A stretch of 64,000 nucleotides of DNA from the NCBI GenBank assembly GCA_023374045.1, contig CM041778.1, positions 285,363,533 to 285,427,532 of the forward strand, written 5' to 3'. Below are positions 33,062 to 46,821 of the stretch, piece after piece; position 1 is the first letter of the stretch, and each line of letters begins with the position of its first letter. The notes under the pieces were generated by a model, which saw only the letters and a program-made list of their open reading frames with translations, was not told where the DNA came from and did not search any database. A program made the translations under genes and the position numbers. Source of the stretch: Limonium bicolor (lineage: Eukaryota > Streptophyta > Magnoliopsida > Caryophyllales > Plumbaginaceae).

Positions 33062-34954
33062 AGTAGTGGTCTGCTACGAATTGCATTTTTTCTTCTCTCG
33101 TTTCGTTCTCTTCTTCTTCTAATCACTTCCTAATGGTTTCTAATCTTAACATTACATGTTTAACTACTTATCCAAGCATCTAACTCACCTAAATCCCTCA
33201 CCAAAATCAATTCCCTCAACCTACTGCTATCTCACCATTTCCACTGTTTCATTCTTTTCTTCCTTTCTGTTGCAGAGTTCGAGCTACTGCTGCTTCTGTT
33301 TCTTTCTTTTCTTTCTTTCACAAATGTTACCAGCTCCTAAGCAAGATAGTTTCCTCTCTAAATTTTTACATGGTGTCCCCTAAAACTTAAGGTTTTCACA
33401 CATTCATTTGCTCACACATGAAACTCATTCAACCTGCATCAGTTTATATACGTATATGCATTCAGATGCAAACTCACGTTTACAGCAGCTCACTATTTGT
33501 TTCCTTGACAGATTCTAACTCAACAATTCACTAATGCTAGTTATACGCTCATTTCTTTGCTACGGTCATATTGGTCTTACATTTACTAAGACATTACACT
33601 TGCTCACACACCCACGCATTATACACAAACTGAACAGAGGTAATTTACCTTGTTCTTGTTTTCCTTTTCTTTTCTCTTCTTCTTGGTTTGCTTGCTCTTC
33701 TTTGCTTCTTTCCTTCTCCCTCTACCGGTTATAGTTTCTCAACAATCTAACATTACAACCCATTCATAAATACACCATTCAATACTAAAACTAACCCTAA
33801 CATTACTAAGCTTTTAATGTATTTCTAGGGTTTAGGAGTTTCATTACCTTGCAAGGGAGTAGATGAAACTTAGAGGAGTTTAAGAACAAGGTTTCCACCC
33901 TTCAAAGAAGCCAAAACCGGCTGGGTACAAGAGGAACCAAACAAGGGTTTAGTTCAAATTCGTTTTGCCTTTAAGGCTAGAAAAACAATGGAGTTTCGAA
34001 GAGATTTTACCTCAAAAGAACAAGGAGAACAAGGTGGCTCTAATGGTGGTCTTGAAACTCCAAATGGGGTATACCCATAAAACGAAAAATGTGTGTTTTC
34101 GAATTTTGGAAAGATAGAAACGTAGCTCTTGGTGAGAGGATTACAATGGTGTAATTTTTGTAATTTTTGGAAGAGATTTGAGTGGGTTACAAGAGGAGAG
34201 AGTTGAGTTTTTGTGTTTTGTTTCAACCCTCCATGGCCATCGGTTGAGAGCAACCAGAGAAGAAAAGAAATAGAGAAGAAGATGGGGGGGTCTGTTCGTG
34301 AGGAGAAATGGGGATAGGAGAGAGAGAATGTGAGAGTAATAAAGTAAGGTGGGTTTTTTACTTTATTGTTTTTGTTGTTTAGTAAATAAGAGAGGGTGTG
34401 TGTGAGGGATAAAATCGGACAGCACCAGACCCATATGGGTTTTGAAAATTCTTTTTACATTATTGGACACATAAGTTTGTGTTATTTATATTTCTACCCC
34501 CACAAATTCCCGTTTTTGACAGTTTTTACTAATTTCTCGTTTTATTGATTTTATTGGTTCTAAAGCTTCACTAATATTTATTAATGATTATTTAGTTGAC
34601 CAAAATTTTTACGAGTCTATTTGACCCGCTTAACGACACTTTTCCCGGTTACCTCGAAAAACGCGTTTAGTGTTCATTAGTGTTTTTAATCCATTTTGAG
34701 GATCCGTTTTCTTCGGGATTTGTTCCCTCATATTTATTTAGACTTAATTAAGCCTTTAGAATCCTCATAATACGCTAACCGAGGTCTCATACCTCCTATG
34801 GTTACTTAACGCTTATTTAGCGTTTTTCGCTTTTAAAGCGTTTCTTTATTTCTTTTGGATTTATTTTCCCTTACAAATACTTCTTAACCATTATTAGACT
34901 CTTAAATACCTATTAGGATAATTTAATCGCCATATTTAAGGTCGGGGTATTTCA

Positions 34955-34974
34955 ATCTACCCCCCTTAAGAACT
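34955..34974 (-). other. Polypurine tract of element II
   Basis: ATCTACCCCCCTTAAG on the plus strand is CTTAAGGGGGGTAGAT on the sense strand, next to the 3' LTR end. TTTGAGGACAAAG lies just upstream on the sense strand. Confidence 0.88.
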
Positions 34975-35446
34975 TTGTCCTCAAAGTTGTTCGAGGTTAT
35001 AAGTTTACAATGCTTACTCATTCTAACATGTATAATACTACGGTTATACAGTCTTCCTCTTACTAATTCCCAAATCCATTACTCAAGGTTTCTACATACC
35101 ATACCATCCAAATGTACTATAGTTACTCCAATCCGCGCTACTAACTATCTGGTTCCTCATTACAAAGTTCATACATACATACAGTGCAAAGCTATCCCCT
35201 AAGCAGTGCAATACACATACAGTCCCGCAGGCACTCCGGTCATCTCGACGCAGGACTCCTCTATGTCCCGCTGCCTTTGGAATAATACCACATACTACAC
35301 TACTATCTTCTCCGGTACAAGCTTCTCACAAATTCTTAACCTTCAGTCTAAGAGAAATACTTCACTACTACCAATTAGAAATTTTCTAAAACACATAACT
35401 CCAAAGTCCATATATATACATTACTTCTATCCTATGTGTGATTTTT

Positions 35447-35600
35447 GTGACCACTTAAGGGGAGCTTCAAGAATCATTCGACCCTGATGTGATCAGCATC
35501 AGTGTTGAACTATCTTTCCACCCCAGTTTGTGTTCGGTTTCCCTTGATCTGATCAGGATCAAGTTCGACTTCCCACATCAGTTTTAAACAAGCAAATAAT
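35447..35600 (-). other. Conserved two-hairpin RNA block (element II copy)
   Basis: On the minus strand hairpin 1 (plus 35543-35563) has a perfect 7-bp stem CTTGATC/GATCAAG with loop CTGATCA. Hairpin 2 (plus 35484-35502) has a perfect 6-bp stem CTGATG/CATCAG with the identical loop CTGATCA. TGATCA is self-complementary, so the two loops can kiss within one RNA, or either can kiss the same loop of a second RNA. This is the best-formed of the three copies. Confidence 0.65.
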
Positions 35601-36165
35601 TAGTTGTTTTCATTTTCTATCTTTTTACTCTTCCTAGTCATTCATACATCTCCAAAGGATGGAATCAGTCCATCAATCATCCTCACTCTATTTCCCAAAT
35701 GCTTTACTCCATGGTTCAATCCTAATTCTCATTTCCTCAACCTTCACTACTTCCATCCATTACTCACCATCATATCCTATATTCTAACTACGGAATACTA
35801 CACTTATAAGATTTAGTTGGCTTCAATTGTTTCACATATTTTACTTACGATTCCACTACTCATAAACTTCATTCCTCTACTATCCTCATTCATTTCGTAC
35901 TACTTCTTCAAAGGTTACAATACTTGTGGAGCTCCGTCCACTACTCATTACTTTCTTTTCTTTACTAATACTCTTACATGGTGTTACAAGATAGGTACAT
36001 TCCTCCTATGGTATTTGCATGTTTAATGCCTAGTTACCATAATTACAATATGAATGAGTACTTATGTTTATTTAACGTAGCACCAATCATCAATTTGATT
36101 ATCATTTGTGCTATGCACATTACGGTTTAAGTGTTTTATTCATAAAACTTACATTAAGCGGTTTT

Positions 36166-36186
36166 CGCTCTACCCCCCTTAAAAGG
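36166..36186 (-). other. Internal polypurine-tract-like site (element II)
   Basis: On the minus strand this reads CCTTTTAAGGGGGGTAGAGC, about 1.2 kb before the true PPT. Confidence 0.5.
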
Positions 36187-36962
36187 ATTACGCCCATAAT
36201 CTACCATATGATATTATTATTAAACATTGGTTTAATCAGTTTGGGCAAACTGAAGCGTTTAGCTTCACTACGGTATACTATAGAATATGCTCTGGTCAAA
36301 GGGTCTTAACCATACCAATGGTTTAGTCTTTGCACCAAGAGTTCCTATATGAGTTTATTTAACTCATATGTAATTCGGTTCTAGCCTTTTAGGCTTCAAG
36401 GCATTAATAGCCATTGTATTATGCTCACTAGGTACATTAATCTCCTAGCTAGGGCCCACTAGCTTCTGCTGCGCGACCCTGATAATTTGGGTTATCCACC
36501 CTTCTTGTTATCATTAATGTGCTATACATCACCTTTTTATCCGTCTATTATGGAAATAAGGTTTACTAGAGAAATGCGGTATTCTTTTACCGTGTTTGAA
36601 CTCAATGAGTTTAAAATTTGTAGCCAGTTCTCTGGTAATCTTCTGCACATGTTGTTCGTGCTCCCACGATTATTCGTTAAGTTCCTATGACTTATTGTCA
36701 GGCGAGGTTAAGTCAGCACTAGCTTTTAAATCATACCAGTTCTTCTGGCTCAGTACAAGTGTTCTTTACTTGTATGACCTTGCATTTCTATGCGTCGGTC
36801 CTAGTGACTTTCCTGTATCTCCTTTCACCTTACATTCCGTTGGAATTCACATCTGTGCTTCTTTGGCCTTAGGCCGCACGGTTGTTGCTAAGCTTGCTTA
36901 ATTGGCTTGCCATGTCTGTTGGTGAAAAGAAGGATTTACTACGGTTTACATTCTCCATATCC

Positions 36963-37055
36963 CTAGCCATCCCATTAGATCATTAGCTGCACAAGTGCAA
37001 TACCAAAACACTCAGTCATACAGAGTGCAGAGGCGTAAACGCTTGACAGTAAGTC
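36963..37055 (-). other. Conserved non-coding block 2 (element II copy)
   Basis: The minus strand shares TTTACGCCTCTGCACTCTGT, GAGTGTTTTGGTATTGCAC and the inverted TGCAC-TT-GTGCA with element III, and CTGTCAAG with element I. Confidence 0.6.
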
Positions 37056-40000
37056 ACTTATGTGATAGGAAAGAATACTTCTGTGTGTCATCTCATACTT
37101 ATACTCCGTGTTATTGCTTAACTATTCCCTCATAGCGGTCGCCTGTTGCGCACCGTATTCTTACTCATTGTACAACATTGCTTTTACTGTTTCTGTTACT
37201 GTGGTAGTTCCTTTTTACTTAGTGACATTGTCCTTGCACCATTTCCTTATGGTGTAAATACTGGAGTTCCACCAGTTGGTGGTCGTTGGGCATGGTTGAA
37301 TTCAATGTGTGTTACATTAATTGCTTGGATAATGTTTGCCTTTCAGTGCTGAGCATTGGTTTAGGCTCTGGCTGTGTAGTTTTAACTTGTATGTATATTA
37401 CCAGGACATCCCGTGAAACTTCAGGGTTTTCTGGTCCCGTTCTCCAATTGGAGGGTACCCTGTCATTGATAATGAAGTTCTTGTTGAGGGGTTTGTCTCC
37501 ACTCATAGGTACTAAGGACAAGGTTGCCTATATTGGTTTTACACCATGGTCCCCACATGTTGGGTGCTTAAGGAGTATGCTTACTCCTTTAAGTCGTAAT
37601 GGTTTTGGAAATCTCATTTCCTTATTCCATCGCCCCGACAATATTCATAAGCGTAGGCTTACTGTTATAATAGATGGAAGCCTTTCCAAGGGTTCACATC
37701 ACACCATATTGGTGGTCTTCGGTTACGAGGGGTACCTTCCCTTGGGTTTTCTCGTAGGTCCAATTGTGGCTAGGCCAATGTTGGCATTATCATGATTCTT
37801 ATGCCCCTGTGCTACCAGTGCTACCGCGGTGGAAAGCGGTAATTAAGAATCTGTCAACTGTATACTAGGCTGATGCTGCTAGTGGACAGTGACCTTGAGT
37901 TGGCCATTACTCCAAGCCACTCAGATATTGGGTTATCGAATTTATGGTCCAGTTTGTTGATTCTTGTCGTATGAGGCAATATCTCTTGCAGGTCTTGTTA
38001 ACCATTGGTTTGCCGGTGTTTGGCAACCGTTTAAGGTTATATAACGTATTTGGTTTACGACTTCTGAGCCGTATCGCTGCAAGCTATGCTCTTCGTAAGC
38101 TGCTTATACATGTTTCCACTCCGTGGCATCACGCTTCCGTTCATAGGAGACTCTTAGGCAATCTGGTGCTGATCAGTGCCTTTGTAGCCTAGGGTATTTC
38201 CTGTCAAGTGAAATCCCTTCGGTGTCTTAACCGAGTGTTCGTTCCAGCTCCTGTATTCTTATCTTGACGCTTGGTTTGGCTGTTGTTAATCCAGTCACCC
38301 TCAAGATTTGCTCCTGGGTGTCGTTAAATTATGCCATTACATCCGGCAACGTTTATGATATGTTGTCCACTGTATCGTCTTGCGGTATTGTACTTGAGTT
38401 GTCCCTTTTTGGGTTATGGCGTCTCCCGTCCTTGGGTAGACTAGGTTTAAGTATCCTTTCCAATGATGGGCTATATTTGTGGTAATCGTGTAATTGTCCT
38501 TGGGAACTCTGTCCCGTTTATTGAGTATCGTGGTGTTCACGTTAGGCGGTTGCCTTACCGTGTCTAGGCTGGGTGTACTTCCCAGCTATCACGTGTTCAT
38601 TTGATGTCCTTGAGACATATCCAACGTCTATACTTACTAGTATGTGCTCGTTGCACTTCTTAGTTCTTATTCCTCATCTCCAGATGGATTCTCTGAGTTC
38701 CTTGACACTTGATCGTCTGAGGTGTTCAGCTGTTCTGGTTGAACTCACTCATGGTCCGTAGAACGGAGTTGACTACTTCCCGTGTGTCGCACACTACATG
38801 TATACATACGTGGGGTACCATATTGACACGTTACCACTTACCCAACTATATGTCGGGCCCGCAAGCTCCTTCGGAGTGCGGTTGTCCCACATCCCGTAAC
38901 GGGTACACTCATAGTGTTCGCCACACGCCTAGGTGAAGTATTCTATTGTCAACTCCTCTTGTATCATTCTTTGATACTCACTGTAATGCTGTTGGTCTGG
39001 TTTTAAAATCCAAGGTTTTAAAAGAAGGTTTATGGTTTTGAAAGAAAATTTTTGGGTTTTAAAATATGGTTTGGTGTTAAAAGAAATCTCTCATGGCATA
39101 GCCATGTTTGAGGTCTTGACCAAGTCTAGCTTCTCGCTGACTAGTAAGTACAGTAGTCGGCCGTTAAGCCTTCCTAAGGTTTCATACGTCTGGTTGTTAG
39201 GATGTGTGATCCTGTGGTTGTTCCATTACGGTCACCATACATTACTATGTACTTGTGACGTGTGAGTGTTCCTTTACATGTTCATGTCCTTACTGCACTT
39301 GCCGTAGCAAGTGCGTGGTACTGGGTTTTTAAGTAATCATATACGATCACGGTATGGTTTCCATTTGTCGTAGATCTGGGTACTCCTCCACTCCTTGGAG
39401 GTTCCCGTTCTATTTGGTTTAGTGTCGTTCCTTGTGGCTCATTCCCATACATCTGTGGCGGTCACTAAGTCTTCCTTGTTTAGGCACTACTCTTGTAGTC
39501 CTATTGGATTATATCTCATGGTTGTTATTGCAGTTGTCTGAGATATATTGGCCAGGTATTGCAACCTTAGTGGCGTTGTAACTCTGGAGTTAACTGCTCC
39601 CGACTATATCCTTAGTCGGCTAGCATACCGTTAGTTGTATTATTCAAGTATTACTATCCCGTAGACTTGTGCCTCGGGTTCCGTTACTGCTCCCTTTTTC
39701 ATTCCGTTGCACGGTTAGTGCTTCCTTTCCTGCTGCTGGTTGTTTAGTTAGGTTCTGCGACTGCCGAGCATGTCGCCCCATGCTGTTGTAGGTTGTAGCC
39801 TCCTGGTGGTTGGAGTGCTTACTCCACCGCTATTAGTGCGGGTATTGTGGTTCAACCGGAATCCATCTCCGGGTCTTCCAGTTCTTGGAATCTACCATGT
39901 GTCGGTTCTTGTTTACCGTGTGATTCCTTCACCACTGCCAGATCGGGTTTTCCCCGAGTATGAGAGGGCTCTTCTTCTCTCTGGCGTCCTTTCCCAAGTT

Positions 40001-40168
40001 ATGCAGTGGGGTTGCGGCTGCGGGACTGGTATTGTAGGTATCCGGTACTCCCCGGTAGTTCCTAACTAGCATATCTCTAATGCTAACACTCAGCCCTTAG
40101 CCCTAAGCTTCTAATTCCTAACTCGGTATTTCCTAAACTCGGTATTTCCAGTCATCAGAGCGACACTT

Positions 40169-40181
40169 CGCTATGATACCA
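40169..40181 (-). other. Primer-binding site of element II (tRNA-Met type, one mismatch)
   Basis: The minus strand reads TGGTATCATAGCG, against TGGTATCAGAGCG in element I, starting five bases after the 5' LTR end. Confidence 0.88.
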
Positions 40182-40186
40182 CTTTT

Positions 40187-43100
40187 TGTAACACCTCTAC
40201 TATTAATACAGTCATTAACGTCCAATCTCCTTACTCATCAGATGCACGCAGCGGATACCTACTTACATACACTGGGTGATACAATGCCGTTAGCCACCCA
40301 CGCGACTAACAAGGCTACTCCTATTACAAACAGCATCGGTCTGATGGACCGGAATCCCGAGTACTACACATCTACAATACATACTCCGTTCATCAAACGA
40401 ATACTACAAGGTTCCATTCGATACTTTACTCCTTCATTAATCATACAATACAAAATACATAACCGAGTTTACTAGGTTCCCAATACAATTACAATGCTTC
40501 TTCCAAGTTCTTACATACTCACTAAGAGGCTACTTACTACCCGTTCCTCACACGCTACTTACTTCTAAATACAAGGGTGTGCCTCTGGTCTCTTCCTTGA
40601 CCATATTCGTTTCGGGTACCTGCACACTAAAAAATGTCCCCGAAGGGGTCAGCTTTCGCCGAGCATGATAACCGCATACCCCGCGTACTAGTGAGGGTAC
40701 GCCGACCACTTGGTCGAATACATGCAGTTCATTTTCATTCAAACATACTTGCATACATGCTCTATACACAATACAATAATACTTACAAGCATACATACAT
40801 ACACTTTATTACACACAAGGAATACGGTATAACCATCCGATACATACTTACCTTCTTCCGAATACACATACTCATTACATACACAAGTACAGTTCTTGTT
40901 AGCTTCATTGGTCCACCCGGGTTAATCGGGTGGAGATTACTCTTTTACTCGTTTACTCCATACATACACATACATACTCATATCATACTCATACTCATAC
41001 TCATACTCATACTCATACTCATACTCATACTCATACTCATACTCATACATACTTACTTTCTTACTCTTACTCATGTTAAGCCGGTATGGCCTCTGGGCAG
41101 GGACTACACCGTCCCACCACCAGGCTTTACTTGGTTCACCGATCCAGGATGCTACCCATTTAAGGGGTTTGGGCCGTGGACCAGTTTAAGAACCAGGAAT
41201 CGGATCCAACCTCTTGTGTCTCCTCATCCTTACGCGTGGCCGAAGCTATATCGGACTTGTACTCATTCCAATTTACTCACTTAAGTTAGGAGTTAGATAG
41301 TTAGGAATTAGCACAAGTCAACATCCAAGCCACAATAATACAATACACATATACACATACATACGAGGTACATTACATTACACAAGTACAATACGAGGTT
41401 GGAATACCATTCATCATCATTCATATTTCATGAATTATACAAACTAGTGCTCAAGACAATAAATATCAAGCACAACATAAGTCAAGCACAGGTAAGTGCA
41501 ATATAGTCCGATTCATGCATTTATCTTATTTAGGTGGTCAAATAAGCACACAAATCGGGGTAACCAGATTAGGATACAGGGCATGAAGAAATCATACCTT
41601 TCACCGTTGTACTTGTATCCCAACGTTCCTCCGGTATTCACAATTCAAATCCTATGAATACATACAACCGAATGATTAATCTACCATTATTAATATTAAC
41701 TCAGCTACTTTTGTGTTTACTAATCCTTATTCACTAAGCCTTTACATTCCTTACACTTATATTTCATTTTACTTACTTTCCATTACTTGTCCATAATTTA
41801 CATACACATGTATATACATATGTATAGGTGGGTATACATATATATATATATGTATATATACTAGTTATAAGCTTACTTTTTTTTTTGTAAGTATAGGGCC
41901 GTCCGACCCAAGCCCTGGGTCGGACCATTCCAGTAAGGTTTGTTCCCAGAAAATTACCCTGTCCGACCCAGCACTATTCCGTCCGACCCATACTCTCTGG
42001 GTCGGACCATTCCATAAGGTTTTGGTCCGTTGTTTAAGCCATGTCCGACCCACGTCCGACTCACGGCTCTGGGTCGGACCATTCCAGAAAGTTTGGTTTT
42101 CATTTCTCAAGCCCCGTCCGACCCACGTCCGACTCACCGTCTGGGTCGGACAGAGTCAGAACCTTGCTACAGATTTTATTTTTCTTTCCCAACTTCACCC
42201 ATTGTTTCCCCAATCTTCTTACATGTAATCTCACATGTTTAAACACTACCTAGGCCCTTCAAATTGCCTTAGTTCATCCACCTTACATACTTACTAATCC
42301 TTACTTGTACAATTTCATTTCCATTCTTCACTTACTTCTCATTCTTGTTCTAGCTTGTTTATGCTGCTAATGACTCTTAATTATGATTAATTAAGTCTTA
42401 TGCCACTTATACAACCATCCCCAAACAAAGCCTTAACTTACAGCCCACTTAAAATTCCTCTCGGATGAAATTTGGTGTTGGTCCGGGACCTTGTCCAGGT
42501 CCTAAGTCCCGGACCAACACAGATCAGAACTCTTGAATTGATTTTTGTTATGGTCCGGGACCTTGTACATGGGGTAAGTCCCGGACCAGGCGTTTTGGGA
42601 AACTCTCGGATTGATTTTGGATAGTGGTTCGGGACCTTATACCAGAGGTAAGTCCCGGACCGATAATGAATTTGTACTCTCGGCTACTTTGGATGGTTGG
42701 TCCGGGACTTACACAAGGCCTAAGTCCCGGACCAGTAGTGGTCTGCTACGAATTGCATTTTTCTTTTTGCTCTGTTTCGTTCTCTTCTTCTTCTAATCAC
42801 TTCCTAATGGTTTCTAATCTTAACATTACATGTTTAACTACTTATCCAAGCATCTAACTCACCTAAATCCCTCACCAAAATCAATTCCCTCAACCTACTG
42901 CTATCTCACCATTTCCACTGTTTCATTCTTTTCTTCCTTTCTGTTGCAGAGTTCGAGCTGGTGCTGCTTCTGTTTCTTTCTTTTCTTTCTTTCACAACTG
43001 TTACCAGCTCCTAAGCAAGATAGTTTCCTCTCTAAATTTTGACATGGTGTCCCCTAAAACTTAAGGTTTTCACACATTCATTTGCTCACACATGAAACTC

Positions 43101-44635
43101 ATTCAACCTGCATCAGTTTATATACGTATATGCATTCAGATGCAAACTCACGTTTACAGCAGCTCACTATTTGTTTCCTTGACAGATTCTAACTCAACAA
43201 TTCACTAATGCTAGTTATACACTCATTTCTTTGCTACGGTCATATTGGTCTTACATTTACTAAGACATTACACTTGCTCACACACCCACGCATTATACAC
43301 AAACTGAACAGAGGTAATTTACCTTGTTCTTGTTTTCCTTTTCTTTTCTCTTCTTCTTGGTTTGCTTGCTCTTCTTTGCTTCTTTCCTTCTCCCTCTACT
43401 GGTTATAGTTTCTCAACAATCTAACATTACAACCCATTCATAAATACACCATTCAATACTAAAACTAACCCTAACATTACTTAAGCTTTTAATGTATATT
43501 CTAGGGTTTAGGAGTTTCATTACCTTGCAAGGGAGTAGATGAAACTTATAGGAGTTTAAGAACAAGGTTTCCACCCCTTCAAAGAAGCCAAAACCGGCTG
43601 GGTACAAGAGGAACCAAACAAGGGTTTAGTTCAAATTCGTTTTGCCTTTAAGGCTAGAAAAACAATGGAGTTTCGAAGAGATTTTTACCTCAAAAGAACA
43701 AGGAGAACAAGGTGGCTCTAATGGTGGTCTTGAAACTCCAAATGGGGTATACCCATAAAAACGAAAATGTGTGTTTTCGAATTTTGGAAAGATAGAAACG
43801 TAGCTCTTGGTGAGAGGATTACAATGGTGTAATTTTTGTAATTTTTGGAAGAGATGAGTGGGTTACAAGAGGAGATAAGTTGAGTTTTTGTGTTTTGTTT
43901 CAACCCTCCATGGCCATCGGTTGAGAGCAACCAGAGAAGAAAAGAAATAGAGAGGAGGATGGGGGGGTCTGTTCGTGAGGGAGAAATGGGGATAGGAGAG
44001 AGAGAATGTGAGAGTAATAAAGTAAGGTGGGTGTTTTTACTTTATTGTTTTTGTTGTTTAGTAAATAAGAGAGGGGTGTGTGTGAGGGATAAAATCGGAC
44101 AGCACCAGACCCATATGGGTTTTGAAAAATTCTTTTTACATTATTGGACACATAAGTTTGTGTTATTTATATTTCTACCCCCACAAATTCCCGTTTTTGA
44201 CAGTTTTACTAATTTCTCATTTTATTGATTTTATTGGTTCTAAAGCTTCACTAATATTTATTAATGATTATTTAGTTGACCAAAATTTTTACGAGTCTAT
44301 TTGACCCGCTTAACGACACGTTTTCCCGGTTACCTCAAAAAACGCGCTTTAGTGTTCATTAGTGTTTTTAATCCATTTTGAGGATCTGTTTTCTTTGGGA
44401 TTTGTTCCCTCATATTTATTTAGACTTAATTAAGCCTTTAGAATCCTCATAATACGCTAACCGAGGTCTCATACCTCCTATGGTTACTTAACGCTTATTT
44501 AGAGTTTTTCGCTTTTAAAGCGTTTCTTTATTTCTTTTGGATTTGTTTTCCCTTACAAATACTTCTTAACCATTATTAGGCTCTTAAATACCTATTAGGA
44601 TAATTTAATCGCCATATTTAAGGTCGGGGTATTTA
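40187..44635 (-). mobile_element. 5' LTR of element II (right copy)
   Basis: 4449 bp, co-linear with 30463-34954. Its hairpin module is at 40636-40715, ACTCAT microsatellite at 40975-41048, TTCCAG/GGGTCGGAC cluster at 41898-42155 and hairpin array at 42480-42733. All arms of the array's first two hairpins are intact here, whereas the left copy has one changed base in each of them, so the stems seem to be the ancestral state. Confidence 0.92.
42480..42733 (-). repeat. Array of four hairpins (element II 5' LTR copy)
   Basis: Units at 42480-42515, 42552-42587, 42626-42661 and 42699-42733, the same pattern as 32809-33061. The third left arm reads GGTTCGGGAC here. Confidence 0.85.
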
Positions 44636-44640
44636 ATTTA

Positions 44641-46816
44641 AATAAGTGTACAAGTGTTAAAATAACATTTTATAAAGTTTCGGGACTATTTTATAATTAT
44701 TGGAAAGTTTGGAAATGAAACCGAGATTATATATGAATTTGTGGGTATATTAAAATATTAATTATGAAATTAAGCCTTGGTCAAAGTGTCGACCAAAAAC
44801 TTTGGGTTAAAATGATTTATGACATAAAATATTAAGTTTATAAAAGTTTAAGAGTGAATATGTAATTTACGAAAATATAAGTGAAGAACCGAATTTAATT
44901 TGGGGAGAATTCATAATTTGCAAAATTATAAGGGCCTTTTCGGTATTTAAGAAAATTGAATATTGAAACTATAGATTATAAGTTAATATGTAACTTATAT
45001 AAAGTTTTGGGGTTAAAATGTAAATATAGAAAGAATGTGTTGAAAACCGAAAGTTAAAGGGGTTGATTTGTAATTTATAAAAGTTGTTGGGTACAAAATC
45101 TAAATACCGAAATTGAAAAGGTTGGTTTTGTAATTTAATAAAGAAAGGAAGTAAAACTAGGTAATATAATGTATTATGGTATTATGGAGTATAATATAAA
45201 GTTTATAAAATAATTATGGTTATAATAAAAATGACCAAAGGATATAATATAAAGAATAAGTGGAAATAATTATGAGTATATAATTAAGGAAATGGAAATA
45301 TACTACAAGGTGGAAATTCATTATCACATGTGGAAATCACATAAAATAATGAGCTAATGAACTATCTAGAACCATTGTTAAATAACAGGGGGAAATAAAG
45401 AACGTACAGAATTATTATATAACGAGTATAAACGCTACAGTGACAGTACTGTAATATTTAGTGAATAGTTATATTAATATTACCCGGTATTGCATGTTTA
45501 TATAACAGCGTACGAGAAGGAACTACTGAACAGGAATTGTCAAAGCTAGCAGTTACTTGGTGAACGGTATGTTAATTGTGTGGTCTGAATGTCCTAAGGA
45601 TTTTCCTAAGGTCTAGACGTTATGTGTTAATTGTTTAAGAGCGATATCTGTGATTTATGTATATGATATTGTACACTGTATTGCTCAACACCGTTGCGTT
45701 TTATTTTTTTCGCGAACATCTTATGACGGGAAGTTTATACACCTAAACTGGAACAAGACTAACTGACCATTAGGTATTATTGAACCTAACTGATGGTCAA
45801 CTGTTATAGTCTTAACTCAAGGATTGGTTATTATGTCACTGACAAAAGGGCTAACTTATAAAGAGAGGAATCCAGACTGTTTCGACTTTTTGGTTGCGCA
45901 TCGTGATCACTACGAGAGACTTCAATGGGGAGTCACTCAAGGGAATCCATTGTCCACATTTGACGATGGCGGAGGGCACTGCTGTTAGTGCACAGGTTCG
46001 ACCGGATCGGTCAAAATATTTATCCAGGGTCATAAGATCAGCTGGTAACGGTTCCATTGGAACCCAGGGGACTACAGTCCATTATTAAGTTATTAAGGGT
46101 TGTCTTAACATGACACCTGAGGTGGAATTTAATTGGAAAAGGTTTAAGTGATTGGTTTTAAAGGATAAGGGCCAAGTGGCCAACTAACAAGTACAGTTAA
46201 TTAATACGTGTATCTTGTTTGTTTATTGTTATGGATTTTTGGTGTTTGGAATATTAGCTGTTGTTTACTATTATGCACTGATGTTTGCAGGTGGATTGTT
46301 GTGTGATTGTTTAAAACTTACAGTTATTACTGTTATTGTTGTAAAATGGATTATCATGTAATGAACCTAATATCAAGATGGCTAAACGACTTAAGGAATC
46401 CAAATGATTTAACACTACATTTAGCATACCAGCATTTCGATTGCTGAGCCCTTCAATGGGCCAAACATTCCAGGTAACTGAAGAAGTCTCAAGCCGGAGT
46501 ACGGGACACGGGGGTAGCTGATGTGTTTCCAACAAACACCTTTGGTTTTATTATGTATCGTATTAAGGAGATTGTTGTATTCAGTTAGTTGCTCATTTAG
46601 TTTGGATTTGGTTGTAATATTAAGAGTGCTCAGTATCTTGTTCATCACAGCGTGAGGAGTTGAAGTTGTTGGAGGAGTAAGGATGCCTTGTTACCCACAA
46701 GGGTGAGTAACAGCGTGTAACACCAAGGATAGATAGTTTTATTTTCCGCTGAGAATTATTATTTATTATGCTACGACTTTCGACGTTATTACAGGTTTAG
46801 GATTAGGGGTGTTACA
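44641..46816 (+). mobile_element. 3' LTR of element III, part 3 of 3
   Basis: The LTR resumes after ATTTA (44636-44640). From 44810 it matches the 5' LTR at 1216-3162 and ends GGGGTGTTACA at 46816. TTAAG (46817-46821) is the expected right target-site repeat; its partner lies before the window. The hairpin module is at 46430-46462 with CAGGTAAC from 46471. Confidence 0.9.
46430..46478 (+). promoter_or_regulatory. Conserved tandem-hairpin module (element III, 3' LTR copy)
   Basis: CAGCA-loop-TGCTG, then AGCCC-TTCAAT-GGGCC, then CCAGGTAAC. It lies about 350 bp before the LTR end, as in the other families. Confidence 0.55.
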
Positions 46817-46821
46817 TTAAG

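Larger units (their letters stand above)
30463..34954 (-). mobile_element. 3' LTR of element II (left copy)
   Basis: Contains the hairpin module (30912-30990), an (ACTCAT)n microsatellite, a (TA)n tract, TTCCAGAA/GGGTCGGACC repeats (32215-32490) and the four-hairpin array (32809-33061). Short ORFs inside the repeats are artefacts. Confidence 0.92.
34975..40168 (-). other. Internal region of element II, non-coding
   Basis: I see no gag, protease, RT, RNase H or integrase motif. The longest ORF (37286-37795, 169 aa) runs against the element's sense direction and has no recognisable domain. Landmarks on the minus strand are the two-hairpin block (35447-35600), the internal PPT copy (36166-36186), TGTGCATAGCACA (36108-36120), block 2 (36963-37055), and the stretches shared with element I around 38295-38600 and 38755-38945. 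Confidence 0.65.
30463..44635 (-). mobile_element. Element II: non-autonomous LARD-like LTR retrotransposon (minus strand)
   Basis: LTRs of 4492 bp (30463-34954) and 4449 bp (40187-44635) flank an internal region of 5232 bp. ATTTA at 30458-30462 and 44636-44640 is a perfect target duplication. The left terminus is TGTAACACCCC; the right ends GGGGTATTTA, with one base lost from the usual TTTCA. The interior shares blocks with element I but has no recognisable gag or pol. It lies in the same 3' LTR of element III as element I, and in the same orientation. The LTR pair is highly similar, so it is a fairly recent insertion. Confidence 0.93.

Noticed and set aside
37286..37795. 169-aa plus-strand ORF in the interior of element II
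   Set aside because: It runs antisense to the element, shows no recognisable domain, and no matching ORF exists in the homologous part of element I.
40634..41284. 216-aa ORF in the right LTR of element II
   Set aside because: It crosses the ACTCAT microsatellite (poly-ILIL stretch) and is closed in the left LTR copy, so it is not conserved as protein.
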